The notes: generated by a model from the sequence alone, not told the origin. Positions 36,311 to 45,439 are shown, counted from the first letter of the stretch. The stretch: DNA of 64,000 nt from Pectobacterium cacticida (GCF_036885195.1 NZ_CP133656.1:682001-746000), one strand, 5' to 3'. Made by a program: numbers and translations.

Positions 36311-36664
36311 ACACAATCCTTTATTAACCCGTTCGGGGCCGTAGCGGGTCGGTACGATCAATGATGCTCAGACGGATAATCAGGTTTATGACGGTAAGCC
36401 GACTCGTCAGCGTTCCGCGCCACCGTTGGCGATTATTTACCCGCCGATGAATATGGTTAACGATGGGATAATAATTAACCCGGCAGATATGGACTTTGAT
36501 TTAAGGCAGTTTATGGTACTAATCGTCGCGCAAAGGCAAAATCTGTTGGGGTTAAGCGGAGAAGCGACTAAATTATTGACATAGGCCCTCGTCGGTTGCG
36601 GCGGATGTGGCAAAATATTTGCAGATTATCTGAACCGTCAGATTGCGTTAAGAGGAGTACGCCA
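36311..36664. other. Intergenic region between ubiU and ubiT
   Basis: 354 bases separating divergent anaerobic-ubiquinone genes. No reading frame of note. E. coli ubiUV is FNR-activated, but I found no convincing TTGAT-N4-ATCAA site here; the half-sites near 36355 (ATCAA) and 36493 (TTGAT) are isolated. GAGGAG at 36652-36657 is the ubiT ribosome site. Confidence 0.55.
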
Positions 36665-37189
36665 GTGTTGGAAAAACTACGCGCGCAGATTGTGCGTCAG
36701 GGGCCGGCCTTATTAGGTAAGCCACTCAAGTTCACCCCTTTTGCGCTACAGCGACAGGTTTTAGAACAGATGCTAGGCTGGCAATTCCGTCAGGCGTTGG
36801 AAGAGGGTGATCTGGCATTTCTCGACAACCGCTGGCTTAAAATTGAAGTGCGGGACGTCGGTTTACAGTGGTTTGTGACGTTACGTAATGGTTGCCTGAT
36901 GGTAAGTCCGGCTGAGACGCCGGATGTCAGTTTCAGTGCAGACGCGAACGATCTGATTTTGATTGCCGCTCGTAAAGAGGATCCTGATACCCTGTTCTTC
37001 CAGCGGCGATTGCGTATTGAGGGTGACACCGAGTTGGGGTTATATGTCAAGAACCTGATGGACGCCATCGAGCTGGAAGCCATGCCTGCACCGCTGCGTA
37101 TTGGCCTGCTGCAACTGGCGAATTTTGTTGAGGCGGGATTACGGGAGGGCGCGGAGCAAACAGCAGATCACGCGCCGGTATCATGCTAG
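36665..37189 (+). CDS. ubiT: Ubiquinone biosynthesis accessory factor UbiT
   Basis: SCP2-domain lipid-binding protein needed for O2-independent ubiquinone synthesis. 174 residues from GTG 36665, (M)LEKLRAQIVRQGP, same length as E. coli; GAGGAG is 7 bases upstream. The SCP2 fold is seen in MVSPAETPDVSFSADANDL and FFQRRLRIEGDTELGLYVKN. A longer frame from 36596 has no support. Its stop overlaps the yhbS start by 7 bases. Confidence 0.92.
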   Translation: MLEKLRAQIVRQGPALLGKPLKFTPFALQRQVLEQMLGWQFRQALEEGDLAFLDNRWLKIEVRDVGLQWFVTLRNGCLMVSPAETPDVSFSADANDLILIAARKEDPDTLFFQRRLRIEGDTELGLYVKNLMDAIELEAMPAPLRIGLLQLANFVEAGLREGAEQTADHAPVSC

Positions 37190-37728
37190 TTCGGGTTGAA
37201 ATCCCCGTCGATGCCGCTGGGATTGACCGCCTATTACGCCGCACGTTCCCAACCGGCGCTGAAGCAGAACTGGTGCATCAGTTACGTGAAGATGGCTTAT
37301 TGACGCTCGGCGTCGTGGCGACCAATGATGACGGTGGCGTGGTGGGGTATGCAGCATTCAGCCCGGTAATGATCGGCGGAGAAGATCGGCAGTGGGTTGC
37401 GCTTGCGCCATTGGCCGTTGATGAAACTCTGCGCCGGGAAGGGATAGGGGAAAAATTGGTTTACGAGGGGCTGGATGCATTAAATGAGTTCAGCTATACC
37501 GCCGTCGTGGTATTAGGCGATCCAGCGTACTACTCTCGTTTTGGTTTCGTTCCGGCGAGTGAACACCAGTTACACTGCCGCTGGCCGAGCAGCGAGTCGG
37601 CCTTCCTGGTTTATCCATTAGCGGATAATCAGGTGAGCAGTGAAGGACATTCTGAGGATGGGAGCCGGTTAGAAAGTGCGGGTGGCCTGGTTGAATACGC
37701 CGAACCGTTTAACCGCTTTCTTTCATAG
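37183..37728 (+). CDS. yhbS: GNAT-family acetyltransferase YhbS
   Basis: 181 residues (E. coli 167), a single GNAT domain with acetyl-CoA loop LAVDETLRREGIGEKLVYEGL and GDPAYYSRFGFVPASEHQL. It starts inside the ubiT stop region (ATGCTAG). The extra length is an insertion near the C-terminus (about residues 148-165). Its 3' end overlaps the convergent yhbQ by 20 bases. The substrate is unknown. Confidence 0.88.
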   Translation: MLVRVEIPVDAAGIDRLLRRTFPTGAEAELVHQLREDGLLTLGVVATNDDGGVVGYAAFSPVMIGGEDRQWVALAPLAVDETLRREGIGEKLVYEGLDALNEFSYTAVVVLGDPAYYSRFGFVPASEHQLHCRWPSSESAFLVYPLADNQVSSEGHSEDGSRLESAGGLVEYAEPFNRFLS

Positions 37729-38089
37729 GGTTCGGCAAGCCGACCGCGTCCTTAAGCATAGCCGTATTAATGCAGAGTATAGCGTCTGAAATACGGGTGT
37801 CTGAAATACACAGTGTCTGAGGCTGATCTTGTATCAGCCTTTCTTTTTGTTTTTTGTTCAACTGTTTAATGCGATATTCCAGTTTGAGTGCGCTTGAGCG
37901 GTCACCGGCCAAACACTGAAATACCAGTGTCAATTCTCCTTTCCCGCGCAGGGACTTCGCCCCTTTTCCCGATTGATGCTGATTTAGACGACGGCTAACA
38001 TCCGTTGTGATTCCGGTGTATAGCGAACCGGAGACGGTACGCAGTATATACAGATACCAGCAAGCATGTTCTGAAGGGGCAGCCAGCAT
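37709..38089 (-). CDS. yhbQ: GIY-YIG domain protein YhbQ
   Basis: 126 residues; the first 95 form a GIY-YIG nuclease-like domain (WYLYILRTVSGSLYTGITTD, RRLNQHQSGKGAKSLRGKG, EYRIKQLNKKQKERLI). E. coli YhbQ is about 100 residues; the extra 25-30 C-terminal residues read through a short repeated segment (CTGAAATAC at two places) into the yhbS end. AAGGA precedes the ATG. Family members act in DNA repair or remain uncharacterised. Confidence 0.85.
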   Translation of the reverse strand: MLAAPSEHACWYLYILRTVSGSLYTGITTDVSRRLNQHQSGKGAKSLRGKGELTLVFQCLAGDRSSALKLEYRIKQLNKKQKERLIQDQPQTLCISDTRISDAILCINTAMLKDAVGLPNPMKESG

Positions 38090-38439
38090 GTTGGGGGTTC
38101 CTTGAAAACGGCAGGTTAATCGCCAGTGTAAGGGGCTTATTCTGCAATGTGAAGGCGAACGTTGTCAGTGTTAGGTGAGGAATGTCGCAAGGAATAATGT
38201 AATCAAAACGCGTCATGTATCGCTAAATATGGATAATCTATTATTCGCTTTAGTTGCGGCGATCGATGCAATGCTGTGGAACACCGCGTCGCCGATGGCG
38301 GTGAAAACCAGCTCACGTATTGCCTATCGTCAGATGATCGTCAGGTTGCGATCGTGTAAGGTGGGAAATCATCGTCTTGAACTGATTTTCCCCTGCCAAT
38401 CGGCAGGATGTTAGGCGCTAGCGGCGCGGGAGATAAAGC
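38090..38439. other. Gap between yhbQ and deoB, possible small ORF
   Basis: 350 bases where E. coli synteny ends; yhbP, next to yhbQ in E. coli, is absent. A 61-codon frame at 38229-38414 (MDNLLFALVAAIDAMLWN...) has no obvious ribosome site and no recognised family, so I do not call it a gene. A CCTGCC/GGCAGG hairpin at 38392-38407 lies in the deoB leader. No DeoR or CytR operator could be assigned. Confidence 0.4.
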
Positions 38440-39663
38440 ATGAGAAGAGCATATATTATGGTTCTCGACTCGTTTGGCATTGGCAGCAGCGCGGATGCCG
38501 AACGTTTTGGTGACGCAGGTGCGGATACCTTGGGGCATATCGCTCAGGCATGTGCAGAGGGAAGGGCGGATAAAGGGCGCAGTGGCCCGCTGCGTTTGCC
38601 GAATCTGAGCCGCTTGGGGTTGGGTAAAGCCGCCGAGAGTTCAACGGGGACATTCCCGTTAGGGCTGGATGAACATGCTGAAATTATTGGCGCTTATGCC
38701 TATGCCAGTGAAATCTCTTCGGGTAAAGATACGCCGTCTGGACACTGGGAAATTGCTGGCGTGCCCGTTTTGTTCGACTGGGGCTATTTCAAAGAACAAG
38801 AAAACAGTTTTCCGCAAGAACTGCTGGATAAACTGGTAAAACGCGCCAACCTGCCGGGTTACCTGGGCAACTGCCACGCTTCTGGCACCGTCATTCTGGA
38901 TAATCTGGGGGAAGAGCATATGAAAACCGGCAAACCGATTTTCTACACCTCGGCGGATTCAGTCTTCCAGATTGCCTGTCATGAAGAGACGTTCGGGCTG
39001 GATAACCTGTACGCGTTATGCGAGATTGCGCGCGAAGAGTTGACCAAAGGGGGTTATAACATCGGCCGGGTGATCGCTCGTCCATTTATCGGTGATAAAC
39101 CCGGGCACTTCACGCGTACCGGTAATCGACACGACCTGGCCGTTGAACCGCCAGCGCCGACCATCCTGAAAAAGCTGGTGGAGGAAAAAGGCGGTGAAGT
39201 GGTTTCCGTTGGTAAAATTGCGGATATCTACGCGCAGGTCGGCATTACCAAAAAGGTGAAGGCGACCGGCATTGCTGCGTTGTTCGACGCCACGTTGAAG
39301 GAAATGGATAACGCGGGCGACAACACGATCGTGTTTACCAACTTCGTGGATTTCGATTCCGCCTACGGCCACCGTCGCGATATTTCGGGCTATGCGGCCG
39401 CGCTGGAGTATTTTGACCGTCGCTTACCGGAAATGCTGTCCCGTGTGAAAGGTGATGACATCTTGATTCTGACGGCCGATCACGGCTGCGACCCGAGCTG
39501 GCATGGCACCGATCATACGCGCGAGAACGTACCGGTATTGATTTATGGGCCGCAAGTGAAACCGGGGTCATACGGCCACCGTGAAACCTTTGCCGATATC
39601 GGGCAGACGGTGGCGGCCTACTTTGGTTTGTCGCCGATGGATTATGGTAAATCGATACTGTAA
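38440..39663 (+). CDS. deoB: Phosphopentomutase
   Basis: Interconverts (deoxy)ribose-1- and -5-phosphates in nucleoside catabolism. 407 residues, same as E. coli. Alkaline-phosphatase superfamily metal ligands are visible: MVLDSFGIGSSADAE at the N-terminus, GKDTPSGHWE, and C-terminal FDSAYGHRRD, LTADHGCDP, GTDHTREN, GHRETFADIGQ. GGGAG precedes the ATG. Paired with deoD; deoC and deoA, present in the E. coli deoCABD operon, are not adjacent here. Confidence 0.97.
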   Translation: MRRAYIMVLDSFGIGSSADAERFGDAGADTLGHIAQACAEGRADKGRSGPLRLPNLSRLGLGKAAESSTGTFPLGLDEHAEIIGAYAYASEISSGKDTPSGHWEIAGVPVLFDWGYFKEQENSFPQELLDKLVKRANLPGYLGNCHASGTVILDNLGEEHMKTGKPIFYTSADSVFQIACHEETFGLDNLYALCEIAREELTKGGYNIGRVIARPFIGDKPGHFTRTGNRHDLAVEPPAPTILKKLVEEKGGEVVSVGKIADIYAQVGITKKVKATGIAALFDATLKEMDNAGDNTIVFTNFVDFDSAYGHRRDISGYAAALEYFDRRLPEMLSRVKGDDILILTADHGCDPSWHGTDHTRENVPVLIYGPQVKPGSYGHRETFADIGQTVAAYFGLSPMDYGKSIL

Positions 39664-39704
39664 CGCTCGTTTTTACGTGAATGAATTTAATAAGGAATTA
39701 ACGC

Positions 39705-40424
39705 ATGGCTACGCCACATATTAATGCAGAGTTGGGTGATTTTGCGGACGTTGTTCTTATGCCCGGCGATCCGCTGCGGGCTAAATATATTGCAGAAAAT
39801 TTTCTGGAAAATAGCCGAGAAGTTAATAGCGTGCGGGGAATGTTAGGTTTCACCGGCGCGTACAAAGGCCGGAACATTTCGGTGATGGGGCACGGTATGG
39901 GGATCCCCTCCTGCTCTATTTATACCAAAGAATTGATCACCGAATTCGGCGTGAAGAAGATCATTCGCGTGGGCTCCTGCGGCGCGGTGCGAAGCGATGT
40001 TAAGCTACGCGACGTGGTGATCGGCATGGGGGCTTGTACGGATTCCAAAGTGAACCGGATACGCTTCAAAGATCATGACTATGCGGCGATTGCCGATTTT
40101 GACATGGTGCGCCATGCCGTTGATGCGGCCAAAGCGCGTGATATTTCTGTCCGCGTAGGGAATCTATTCTCCGCCGATCTGTTTTATACCCCAGACCCGC
40201 AGATGTTCGACGTAATGGAGAAATACGGCATTCTGGGGGTAGAAATGGAAGCGGCTGGCATCTACGGCGTCGCCGCGGAATTCGGTGCGAAAGCGCTGGC
40301 AATCTGTACCGTGTCTGACCATATTCGTACCGGTGCACAAACTACGCCGGAAGAGCGTCAAAACACATTCAATGAGATGATCGAGATCGCGTTGGAATCC
40401 GTTCTATTGGGTGATAAAGAATAA
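39705..40424 (+). CDS. deoD: Purine-nucleoside phosphorylase
   Basis: Phosphorolyses purine (deoxy)nucleosides to free base and sugar-1-phosphate. 239 residues, hexameric bacterial type: MATPHINAELGDFADVVLMPGDP, GHGMGIPS, IRVGSCG, GVEMEAAGIYGVA and the catalytic aspartate in TVSDHI. AAGGAATTAACGC precedes the ATG. Second gene of deoBD. Confidence 0.97.
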   Translation: MATPHINAELGDFADVVLMPGDPLRAKYIAENFLENSREVNSVRGMLGFTGAYKGRNISVMGHGMGIPSCSIYTKELITEFGVKKIIRVGSCGAVRSDVKLRDVVIGMGACTDSKVNRIRFKDHDYAAIADFDMVRHAVDAAKARDISVRVGNLFSADLFYTPDPQMFDVMEKYGILGVEMEAAGIYGVAAEFGAKALAICTVSDHIRTGAQTTPEERQNTFNEMIEIALESVLLGDKE

Positions 40425-40523
40425 CATCACATCCGTCTGGATAGGCGGGAAAATAGCTAAGGTAACATGGGGAGACACCGTGCTCATTAGAGAAGTTGGG
40501 CGCGGTGCCTGCAACGAATGGAA

Positions 40524-41003
40524 TTACTTAATCGCCTGAGTTGGAACCTGCGCGGCGCTGTTAAAACTGATCTCGTTGATCGCGCTCCATTTGTTTACAT
40601 CGGTGCCGAAGGTCTCCAGTTTAAAGAATTTGGCGTTAACGGCGGGAAAGGTAAATTTCTCACCGCCCTTAGCCTCATGGGACGTGACAAGATTGTCGGC
40701 CAGTTTTTGCCAGGATTTACCGTCAGTAGAGTAGGAAACCGAGAACTTCAGTTTGCGTTCATCCGCCTTAAAAGGCACCAGGACAAAGTTTTCAATCGAT
40801 TGCGTTTTATCCAGTGCTAATTGAATCCAGCCTTCACCGTTTACTGCCCAACGCGTTTTCACATCGCCATCGGCGATATTAGCTGGCGTGTGGCCTTTAT
40901 CTGAATCGTAACCAGAAGCGGTCACCGACATTATTTGTACCGCATAAGCGGAGAGAGAGAATAAACCGCACAGGAGTGTCGTAGCCAGAGTGTATTTTTT
41001 CAT
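40524..41003 (-). CDS. Secreted discoidin (F5/8 type C) domain protein
   Basis: 159 residues from ATG 41001-41003, preceded by GAGGAATAAT. A signal peptide is evident (MKKYTLATTLLCGLFSLSAYA), so the product is periplasmic or secreted. The rest is a single jelly-roll of the F5/8 type C/CBM32 kind: ANIADGDVKTRWAVNGEGWIQL, then LKFSVSYSTDGKSWQKL, FKLETFGTDVNKW. Such domains bind glycans or cell surfaces. No catalytic domain is attached. Not part of the E. coli core order; it sits alone between deoD and rimI. Ligand unknown. Confidence 0.8.
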   Translation of the reverse strand: MKKYTLATTLLCGLFSLSAYAVQIMSVTASGYDSDKGHTPANIADGDVKTRWAVNGEGWIQLALDKTQSIENFVLVPFKADERKLKFSVSYSTDGKSWQKLADNLVTSHEAKGGEKFTFPAVNAKFFKLETFGTDVNKWSAINEISFNSAAQVPTQAIK

Positions 41004-41203
41004 ATTATTCCTCATTGATAACGCATAAAGCATGCAGGGATGCAGGCCAGAAAATAAAATGGAACTTCATTGTGATAAAAAAGAAATGAAGTTTTATTTA
41101 TGACGATCACGTTGCGAGGATTTTTTCTATTAGGAAAAAAGGAGAGCGAGATGGGGCGCACATTATCGCATTTACCCAGTAGCGAATACGATAATTACAA
41201 CGC

Positions 41204-41647
41204 TTAACCGAGCGGTAGCGCCATGATAATTGCGTCTTCCCGACCGCGTGCCGCAGGGTAATAATCACGGCGCACGGAAACTTCATTAAATCCGAGACTT
41301 TCATACAGCGCGATGGCCTGGGCATTTGATGCGCGCACTTCCAGCCATAGCGTGAGAATTCCTCTATGTTCCATTTCGCCGATCAGGTGTTCCAATAACT
41401 GACGCCCCAGCCCCTGACGCTGGTGGTCGGGATGTACGGCGATGTTGAATAACGTTGCCTCGTCCAGAACGACTTGCGTGATGGCATAAGCAACAATCTG
41501 CCCATTTCGACTCAGTTTCAGATTGAAATAACGTTCGCCCTGATTGCTGATAAACGTTTTTTCTGTCCAGGGAAAGGCGTGGCTAGCCTGTTCAATTTTA
41601 AAGGCTTGTGCTAGATCGGCTGGCGTCAGGGAAGATATCGTGTTCAT
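41204..41647 (-). CDS. rimI: Ribosomal protein S18 N-acetyltransferase RimI
   Basis: GNAT enzyme that acetylates the N-terminal alanine of ribosomal protein S18. 147 residues from ATG 41645-41647 (MNTISSLTPADLAQAF), matching E. coli (148). Acetyl-CoA motif HPDHQRQGLGRQLLEHLI and the C-terminal ALYESLGFNE are present. The open frame runs 46 codons further upstream within holD and is not used. The start lies 50 bases inside the holD 3' end, in a different frame. Confidence 0.94.
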   Translation of the reverse strand: MNTISSLTPADLAQAFKIEQASHAFPWTEKTFISNQGERYFNLKLSRNGQIVAYAITQVVLDEATLFNIAVHPDHQRQGLGRQLLEHLIGEMEHRGILTLWLEVRASNAQAIALYESLGFNEVSVRRDYYPAARGREDAIIMALPLG

Positions 41648-42029
41648 GTTCACAGATCTGTTGCCACAACGCCCGTTTGGCGTCGGCATTTTGATAAAAT
41701 TCGGAAAGCGCAGGGCTGGAAAGCTGAGCCCCCTGTAGCGCAATGGTGTCCGCGATACCCAGCCGCCAGCTATGGCAGCGTGCATCGTCCGGCAGCATCG
41801 CTACCTGCTGCGGCGTCAGGTAATAGACGTGATCCGGCGTGAGCGCCAGGCTACGTAGCACATCAGCCAGCAGCGGTTCATCACCGGCCAGCGGTTCAGC
41901 GGAAACGACCACCAGGCGCACCTGTTCTGGCAGACTAACGGCGATTTCGCCTTGCAACACCGTCGGGCGACGCAGCGTCCACTGCGTAATTCCCAGTTGC
42001 TGTAGCAGCCTGTCGCGTCTTGATTCCAT
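41598..42029 (-). CDS. holD: DNA polymerase III psi subunit
   Basis: Clamp-loader accessory subunit linking the gamma complex to chi. 143 residues (E. coli 137), starting MESRRDRLLQQLGITQWTLRRP, with RCHSWRLG and ALWQQICEHEHDIFP near the end. Overlaps rimI by 50 bases. Divergent from rsmC, as in E. coli. Confidence 0.93.
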   Translation of the reverse strand: MESRRDRLLQQLGITQWTLRRPTVLQGEIAVSLPEQVRLVVVSAEPLAGDEPLLADVLRSLALTPDHVYYLTPQQVAMLPDDARCHSWRLGIADTIALQGAQLSSPALSEFYQNADAKRALWQQICEHEHDIFPDASRSSTSL

Positions 42030-42187
42030 GCGTTATCCTGTCTGGCGTGCGGGAAAGCGATGGCGCCTATGCTAACAAACCCCGTCAGGCAGCGCCAATA
42101 TCGGTGCGCCTATTTCCCTTATACTCTGCAACTTCTCAGGCGAAGTGTATATAATCCCCGGTTCAATGATTAAGGAGCTGTAGCCTG

Positions 42188-43231
42188 ATGTCCGCATTAA
42201 CTCCCGCCAGTGAAGTCATACTGCGCCATAGTGACGAATTTCTTTCACGCCGCGTCCTGTTTGCCGGTGATTTGCAGGATACCCTGCCCGCGCAATTCTC
42301 GGCGGCATCGGTGCGCGTCCATTGCAACCAATATCACCATTGGCAACAGATGGCAAAGCCGCTTGGGGATAACGCCCAATATGGTTTGGTCGCTGATGCG
42401 GCGTTAGTGGCGGATAGTGACACGCTGATTTATTACTGGCCAAAGAGCAAGCAGGAAGCGGAATTCCAACTGCGTAACCTATTGTCACTATTGCCGATCG
42501 GCGCAGAGATCTTCGTAGTTGGGGAAAACCGTAGCGGCGTGCGTAGCGCCGAAAGCGTGTTGTCCGATTTTGTGGCGCTGATGAAAATCGACAGTGCGCG
42601 CCGCTGTGGGCTGTATCACGGCCGAATTAATAAGCAAACTTGCTTTGCGCTGGATGACTGGTGGGACGAATATGAGACAGACGGCGTAACAGTAAAGACG
42701 CTCCCTGGCGTTTTCAGCCGTGATGGCCTCGATCCGGGGAGTCGGCTGCTACTGTCTACGTTTGAGCCGCATATGAAAGGCAAGGTGTTGGATATCGCCT
42801 GTGGTGCAGGCGTGCTGGCAACGGTACTGGCGAAACAGTCACCGAAGATCCGCCTGACGCTGAGCGATGTCAGCGCGGCAGCGGTGGAGTCTAGTCGCGC
42901 CACGCTAGCGGCGAATGGGCTGGAAGGCACGGTGATTGCGAGTAACGTTTATTCTGATATCAACGATCGCTTCGATATCATCGTATCCAACCCGCCATTC
43001 CACGATGGCCTGCAAACGAGCCTGCAAGCCGCAGAAATGTTGATTCGTGGAGCCGTCACCCATCTACCGATTGGCGGGCGATTACGCATTGTCGCTAACG
43101 CCTTTCTACCATACCCGGCACTGCTGGATGCGGCATTTGGTAGCCATGACGTGCTGGCGCAGACCGGGCGCTTTAAAGTGTATCAGGCTACGGTAGGTCG
43201 CCCGCCGCGCACTGGCAAAGGCCGCCGATAA
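42188..43231 (+). CDS. rsmC: 16S rRNA m2G1207 methyltransferase RsmC
   Basis: Methylates G1207 of 16S rRNA in the 30S subunit. 347 residues (E. coli 343). Two tandem methyltransferase-like domains: the N-terminal one degenerate, the C-terminal one with SAM motif VLDIACGAGVLATVLAK and catalytic NPPFH. AAGGAGCTGTAGCCTG precedes the ATG. Convergent with the aldo/keto reductase gene. Confidence 0.95.
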   Translation: MSALTPASEVILRHSDEFLSRRVLFAGDLQDTLPAQFSAASVRVHCNQYHHWQQMAKPLGDNAQYGLVADAALVADSDTLIYYWPKSKQEAEFQLRNLLSLLPIGAEIFVVGENRSGVRSAESVLSDFVALMKIDSARRCGLYHGRINKQTCFALDDWWDEYETDGVTVKTLPGVFSRDGLDPGSRLLLSTFEPHMKGKVLDIACGAGVLATVLAKQSPKIRLTLSDVSAAAVESSRATLAANGLEGTVIASNVYSDINDRFDIIVSNPPFHDGLQTSLQAAEMLIRGAVTHLPIGGRLRIVANAFLPYPALLDAAFGSHDVLAQTGRFKVYQATVGRPPRTGKGRR

Positions 43232-43237
43232 TCCTGG

Positions 43238-44230
43238 TTACTGATTCAATGTCGCCATGCTCTCCTTGCCGTAGCGTTCACCTGCTGCGGCATCGGGCGG
43301 GAAGATGGCATCAATGGCATCCAGTTCCTCTTTTGTCAGTGTGACATCCAGCGCCGCAACGTTCTCTTCCAGATAGCGACGGCGTTTGGTGCCTGGAATC
43401 GGCACGATATGCTCGCCTTGTGCAAGTACCCACGCCAGTGCCAGCTGCGATGGCGTGATCTGTTTTTCCTGCGCCAGTTGGTTAATTTTCTCCACCAGCA
43501 GCAGATTCTTGCCGAAATTTTCTTCGGAGAAGCGTGGGTTGTCGCGGCGGAAATCGTCGGCGGCCAGATCGTCACGGCTGCGAATTGCACCAGTTAGAAA
43601 GCCGCGGCCGAGCGGGCTGTAGGGTACAAAGCCGATGCCCAAGCGCTCACACGTAGGTAGGATTTCGGTTTCCATATCGCGCGTCCACAGAGAATATTCA
43701 CTCTGTAACGCTGTGATAGGGTGTACGCGGTGGGCGCGCTCCAGCGTAGCGGCAGAGGCCTCACTCAGTCCGATATAACGAATCTTGCCTTCCTTGACTA
43801 GTTCGCTTAGCGTGCCAACCGTCTCTTCAATGGGAACCGTCGGGTCAATACGGTGCTGATAGTAAAGATCGATAACGTCAGTACCGAGCCGCGTCAGGCT
43901 GCCTTCCACCGCGCGTCGGATATAATCCGGCTTCCCGCAGACACCGCGAGCGGCAGGATCGGTCGGATCGCGCACGATGCCGAATTTGGTCGCCAGAAAA
44001 ATTTGTTCGCGTTTACCTTTAATCGCCCTGCCGATCAACTGCTCATTGGTGTGGGGGCCATACATATCGGCGGTATCCAGCAGGGTAACGCCCAGCTCCA
44101 GTGCGCGGTGTAGTGTGGCGATAGACTCTTTTTCATCCTGTGCGGTAGAGTAAAAATCACTCATTCCCATGCAGCCTAGTCCAATTGCCGAAACTACTGG
44201 GCCGTTGACGCCTAATTTCCGCTGTTGCAT
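43238..44230 (-). CDS. Aldo/keto reductase
   Basis: 330 residues from ATG 44228-44230 (MQQRKLGVNGPVVSAIGLGCMGMS), with AGGA upstream. NADPH-dependent AKR barrel with the catalytic set recognisable (D in LLDTADMYG, tyrosine in MYGPH, lysine in LATKFG, histidine in YYQHRID) and cofactor segments IPGTKRRRYLEENVAA. Resembles the aryl-alcohol-dehydrogenase-like/YajO-type bacterial reductases; the substrate cannot be fixed. Divergent from a LysR gene across 113 bases, a typical inducible pair. Confidence 0.88.
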   Translation of the reverse strand: MQQRKLGVNGPVVSAIGLGCMGMSDFYSTAQDEKESIATLHRALELGVTLLDTADMYGPHTNEQLIGRAIKGKREQIFLATKFGIVRDPTDPAARGVCGKPDYIRRAVEGSLTRLGTDVIDLYYQHRIDPTVPIEETVGTLSELVKEGKIRYIGLSEASAATLERAHRVHPITALQSEYSLWTRDMETEILPTCERLGIGFVPYSPLGRGFLTGAIRSRDDLAADDFRRDNPRFSEENFGKNLLLVEKINQLAQEKQITPSQLALAWVLAQGEHIVPIPGTKRRRYLEENVAALDVTLTKEELDAIDAIFPPDAAAGERYGKESMATLNQ

Positions 44231-44343
44231 TGTTGTTTTCCTCATCTCATTGGCAGTGTTTGTAGTCTGGTTGTTTATGTTAAAAAGATAAATACCGTTT
44301 TTTGTGCAACACTATTCAAAAATAGCTAACAATGGTGGCGGTA

Positions 44344-45246
44344 ATGGATCATATTCAGGCGATGCGGGTTTTTGTGCGTATTGCTGAACTGGGCAGCTTC
44401 AGTCGCGCAGCGGAGCGGTTGGCGCTACCGCGCGCGACGGTGAGCAACACCATAAAACAGCTAGAAGGGCGACTGGGAGCGCGGTTGCTGCAACGTACCA
44501 CCCGGCAGGTGCAAATTACCGCTGAAGGACGCATATATTATGAGCGCTGTCTGCAATTGCTCGCGGAAATTGAAGAAATCGACACCCTATTCACACAGCA
44601 AAAGCAGCAGCCGGCAGGGCGAGTACGGGTGGATATGCCGCACTCGCTGGCACGAGAAATTGTGATTCCCGCATTGGGGGAATTTTATGCGCGCTATCCG
44701 CAAGTGACGCTGATGCTGAGTGCTAATGATACGGCGATTAATGTGCTGCGTGAGGGCGTCGACTGCGTGCTGCGTGCGTGGCAGACGGACGACGAGACGC
44801 TCGCGACTCGCCATTTGCCGTCCATGCAGCAGGTCACCTGCGCGTCGCCTGACTATCTGGCGCGCTATGGCATGCCGCGTTCGTTGGATCAATTGTCAGG
44901 ACACCAAATGGTGGGCTATTTCTCTCTGCGTAATGAACATCAGTATCCATTGGAGTTCATGTCTGGCGATGCCTGTATTACGCGTATGTTACCCAGCGTG
45001 TTGCAGGTTAACGGTTCTGATGCATATATCGCGGGAGCATGTGCCGGGCTGGGGATTATTCAGGCGCCGTGGCGCGGCCTACGCCCGTTTTTACAAAGCG
45101 GAGCGCTCGTCGAAATTCTGCCGGAAATGCCGCCGCCCGCGATGCCGCTCTACGTGATGTATACACCCGGCCGCTTCCTTGCGCCGAGAATTAGGGTGTT
45201 TATCGAATGGCTGGATGAGATCTTTACGCGTAACACTAAAGCGTGA
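44344..45246 (+). CDS. LysR-family transcriptional regulator
   Basis: 300 residues from ATG 44344 (MDHIQAMRVFVRIAELGSFS); another ATG four codons upstream (44332) is possible, and neither has a strong ribosome site. N-terminal winged helix-turn-helix (FSRAAERLALPRATVSNTIKQLE) and a periplasmic-binding-like effector domain (VRVDMPHSLAREIVIPAL onward). Divergent from the aldo/keto reductase, which it most likely controls. Effector unknown. Confidence 0.85.
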   Translation: MDHIQAMRVFVRIAELGSFSRAAERLALPRATVSNTIKQLEGRLGARLLQRTTRQVQITAEGRIYYERCLQLLAEIEEIDTLFTQQKQQPAGRVRVDMPHSLAREIVIPALGEFYARYPQVTLMLSANDTAINVLREGVDCVLRAWQTDDETLATRHLPSMQQVTCASPDYLARYGMPRSLDQLSGHQMVGYFSLRNEHQYPLEFMSGDACITRMLPSVLQVNGSDAYIAGACAGLGIIQAPWRGLRPFLQSGALVEILPEMPPPAMPLYVMYTPGRFLAPRIRVFIEWLDEIFTRNTKA

Positions 45247-45290
45247 TGATGTTTTTTGCAGCAAACCCCGAGTGCTAAGGGAAATAATCG

Positions 45291-45318
45291 TTGACGAGAA
45301 CGCGAAAAGCTCTAGAAT
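45291..45318 (+). promoter_or_regulatory. Promoter of the tRNA-Leu(CAG) cluster
   Basis: TTGACG (45291-45296), a 16-base spacer, TAGAAT (45313-45318), then discriminator TCGCCCCCG. The short spacer and GC-rich discriminator are typical of stable-RNA promoters under stringent control. The predicted start is about 28 bases before the first tRNA. Confidence 0.8.
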
Positions 45319-45352
45319 TCGCCCCCGTAGTGATATTGCGTAATGCAATGCT

Positions 45353-45439
45353 GCGAAGGTGGCGGAATTGGTAGACGCGCTAGCTTCAGGTGTTAGTGTC
45401 CTTACGGACGTGAGGGTTCAAGTCCCTCTCTTCGCACCA
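45353..45439 (+). tRNA. tRNA-Leu(CAG), copy 1 of 3
   Basis: 87 bases, class II with encoded CCA. Anticodon loop CTTCAGGT gives CAG. Acceptor stem GCGAAGG / TCTTCGC (one G-U), variable arm GTCCTTACGGAC, T-arm GAGGGTTCAAGTCCCTC. Equivalent to the E. coli leuQPV cluster next to rsmC. Confidence 0.96.

Noticed and set aside
36350..36500. FNR site for ubiVU/ubiT
   Set aside because: Only isolated ATCAA and TTGAT half-sites not spaced as a palindrome.
38175..38414. 79-codon reading frame before deoB
   Set aside because: No ribosome site, no family, and it overlaps the likely deoB leader; kept only as a note in the gap entry.
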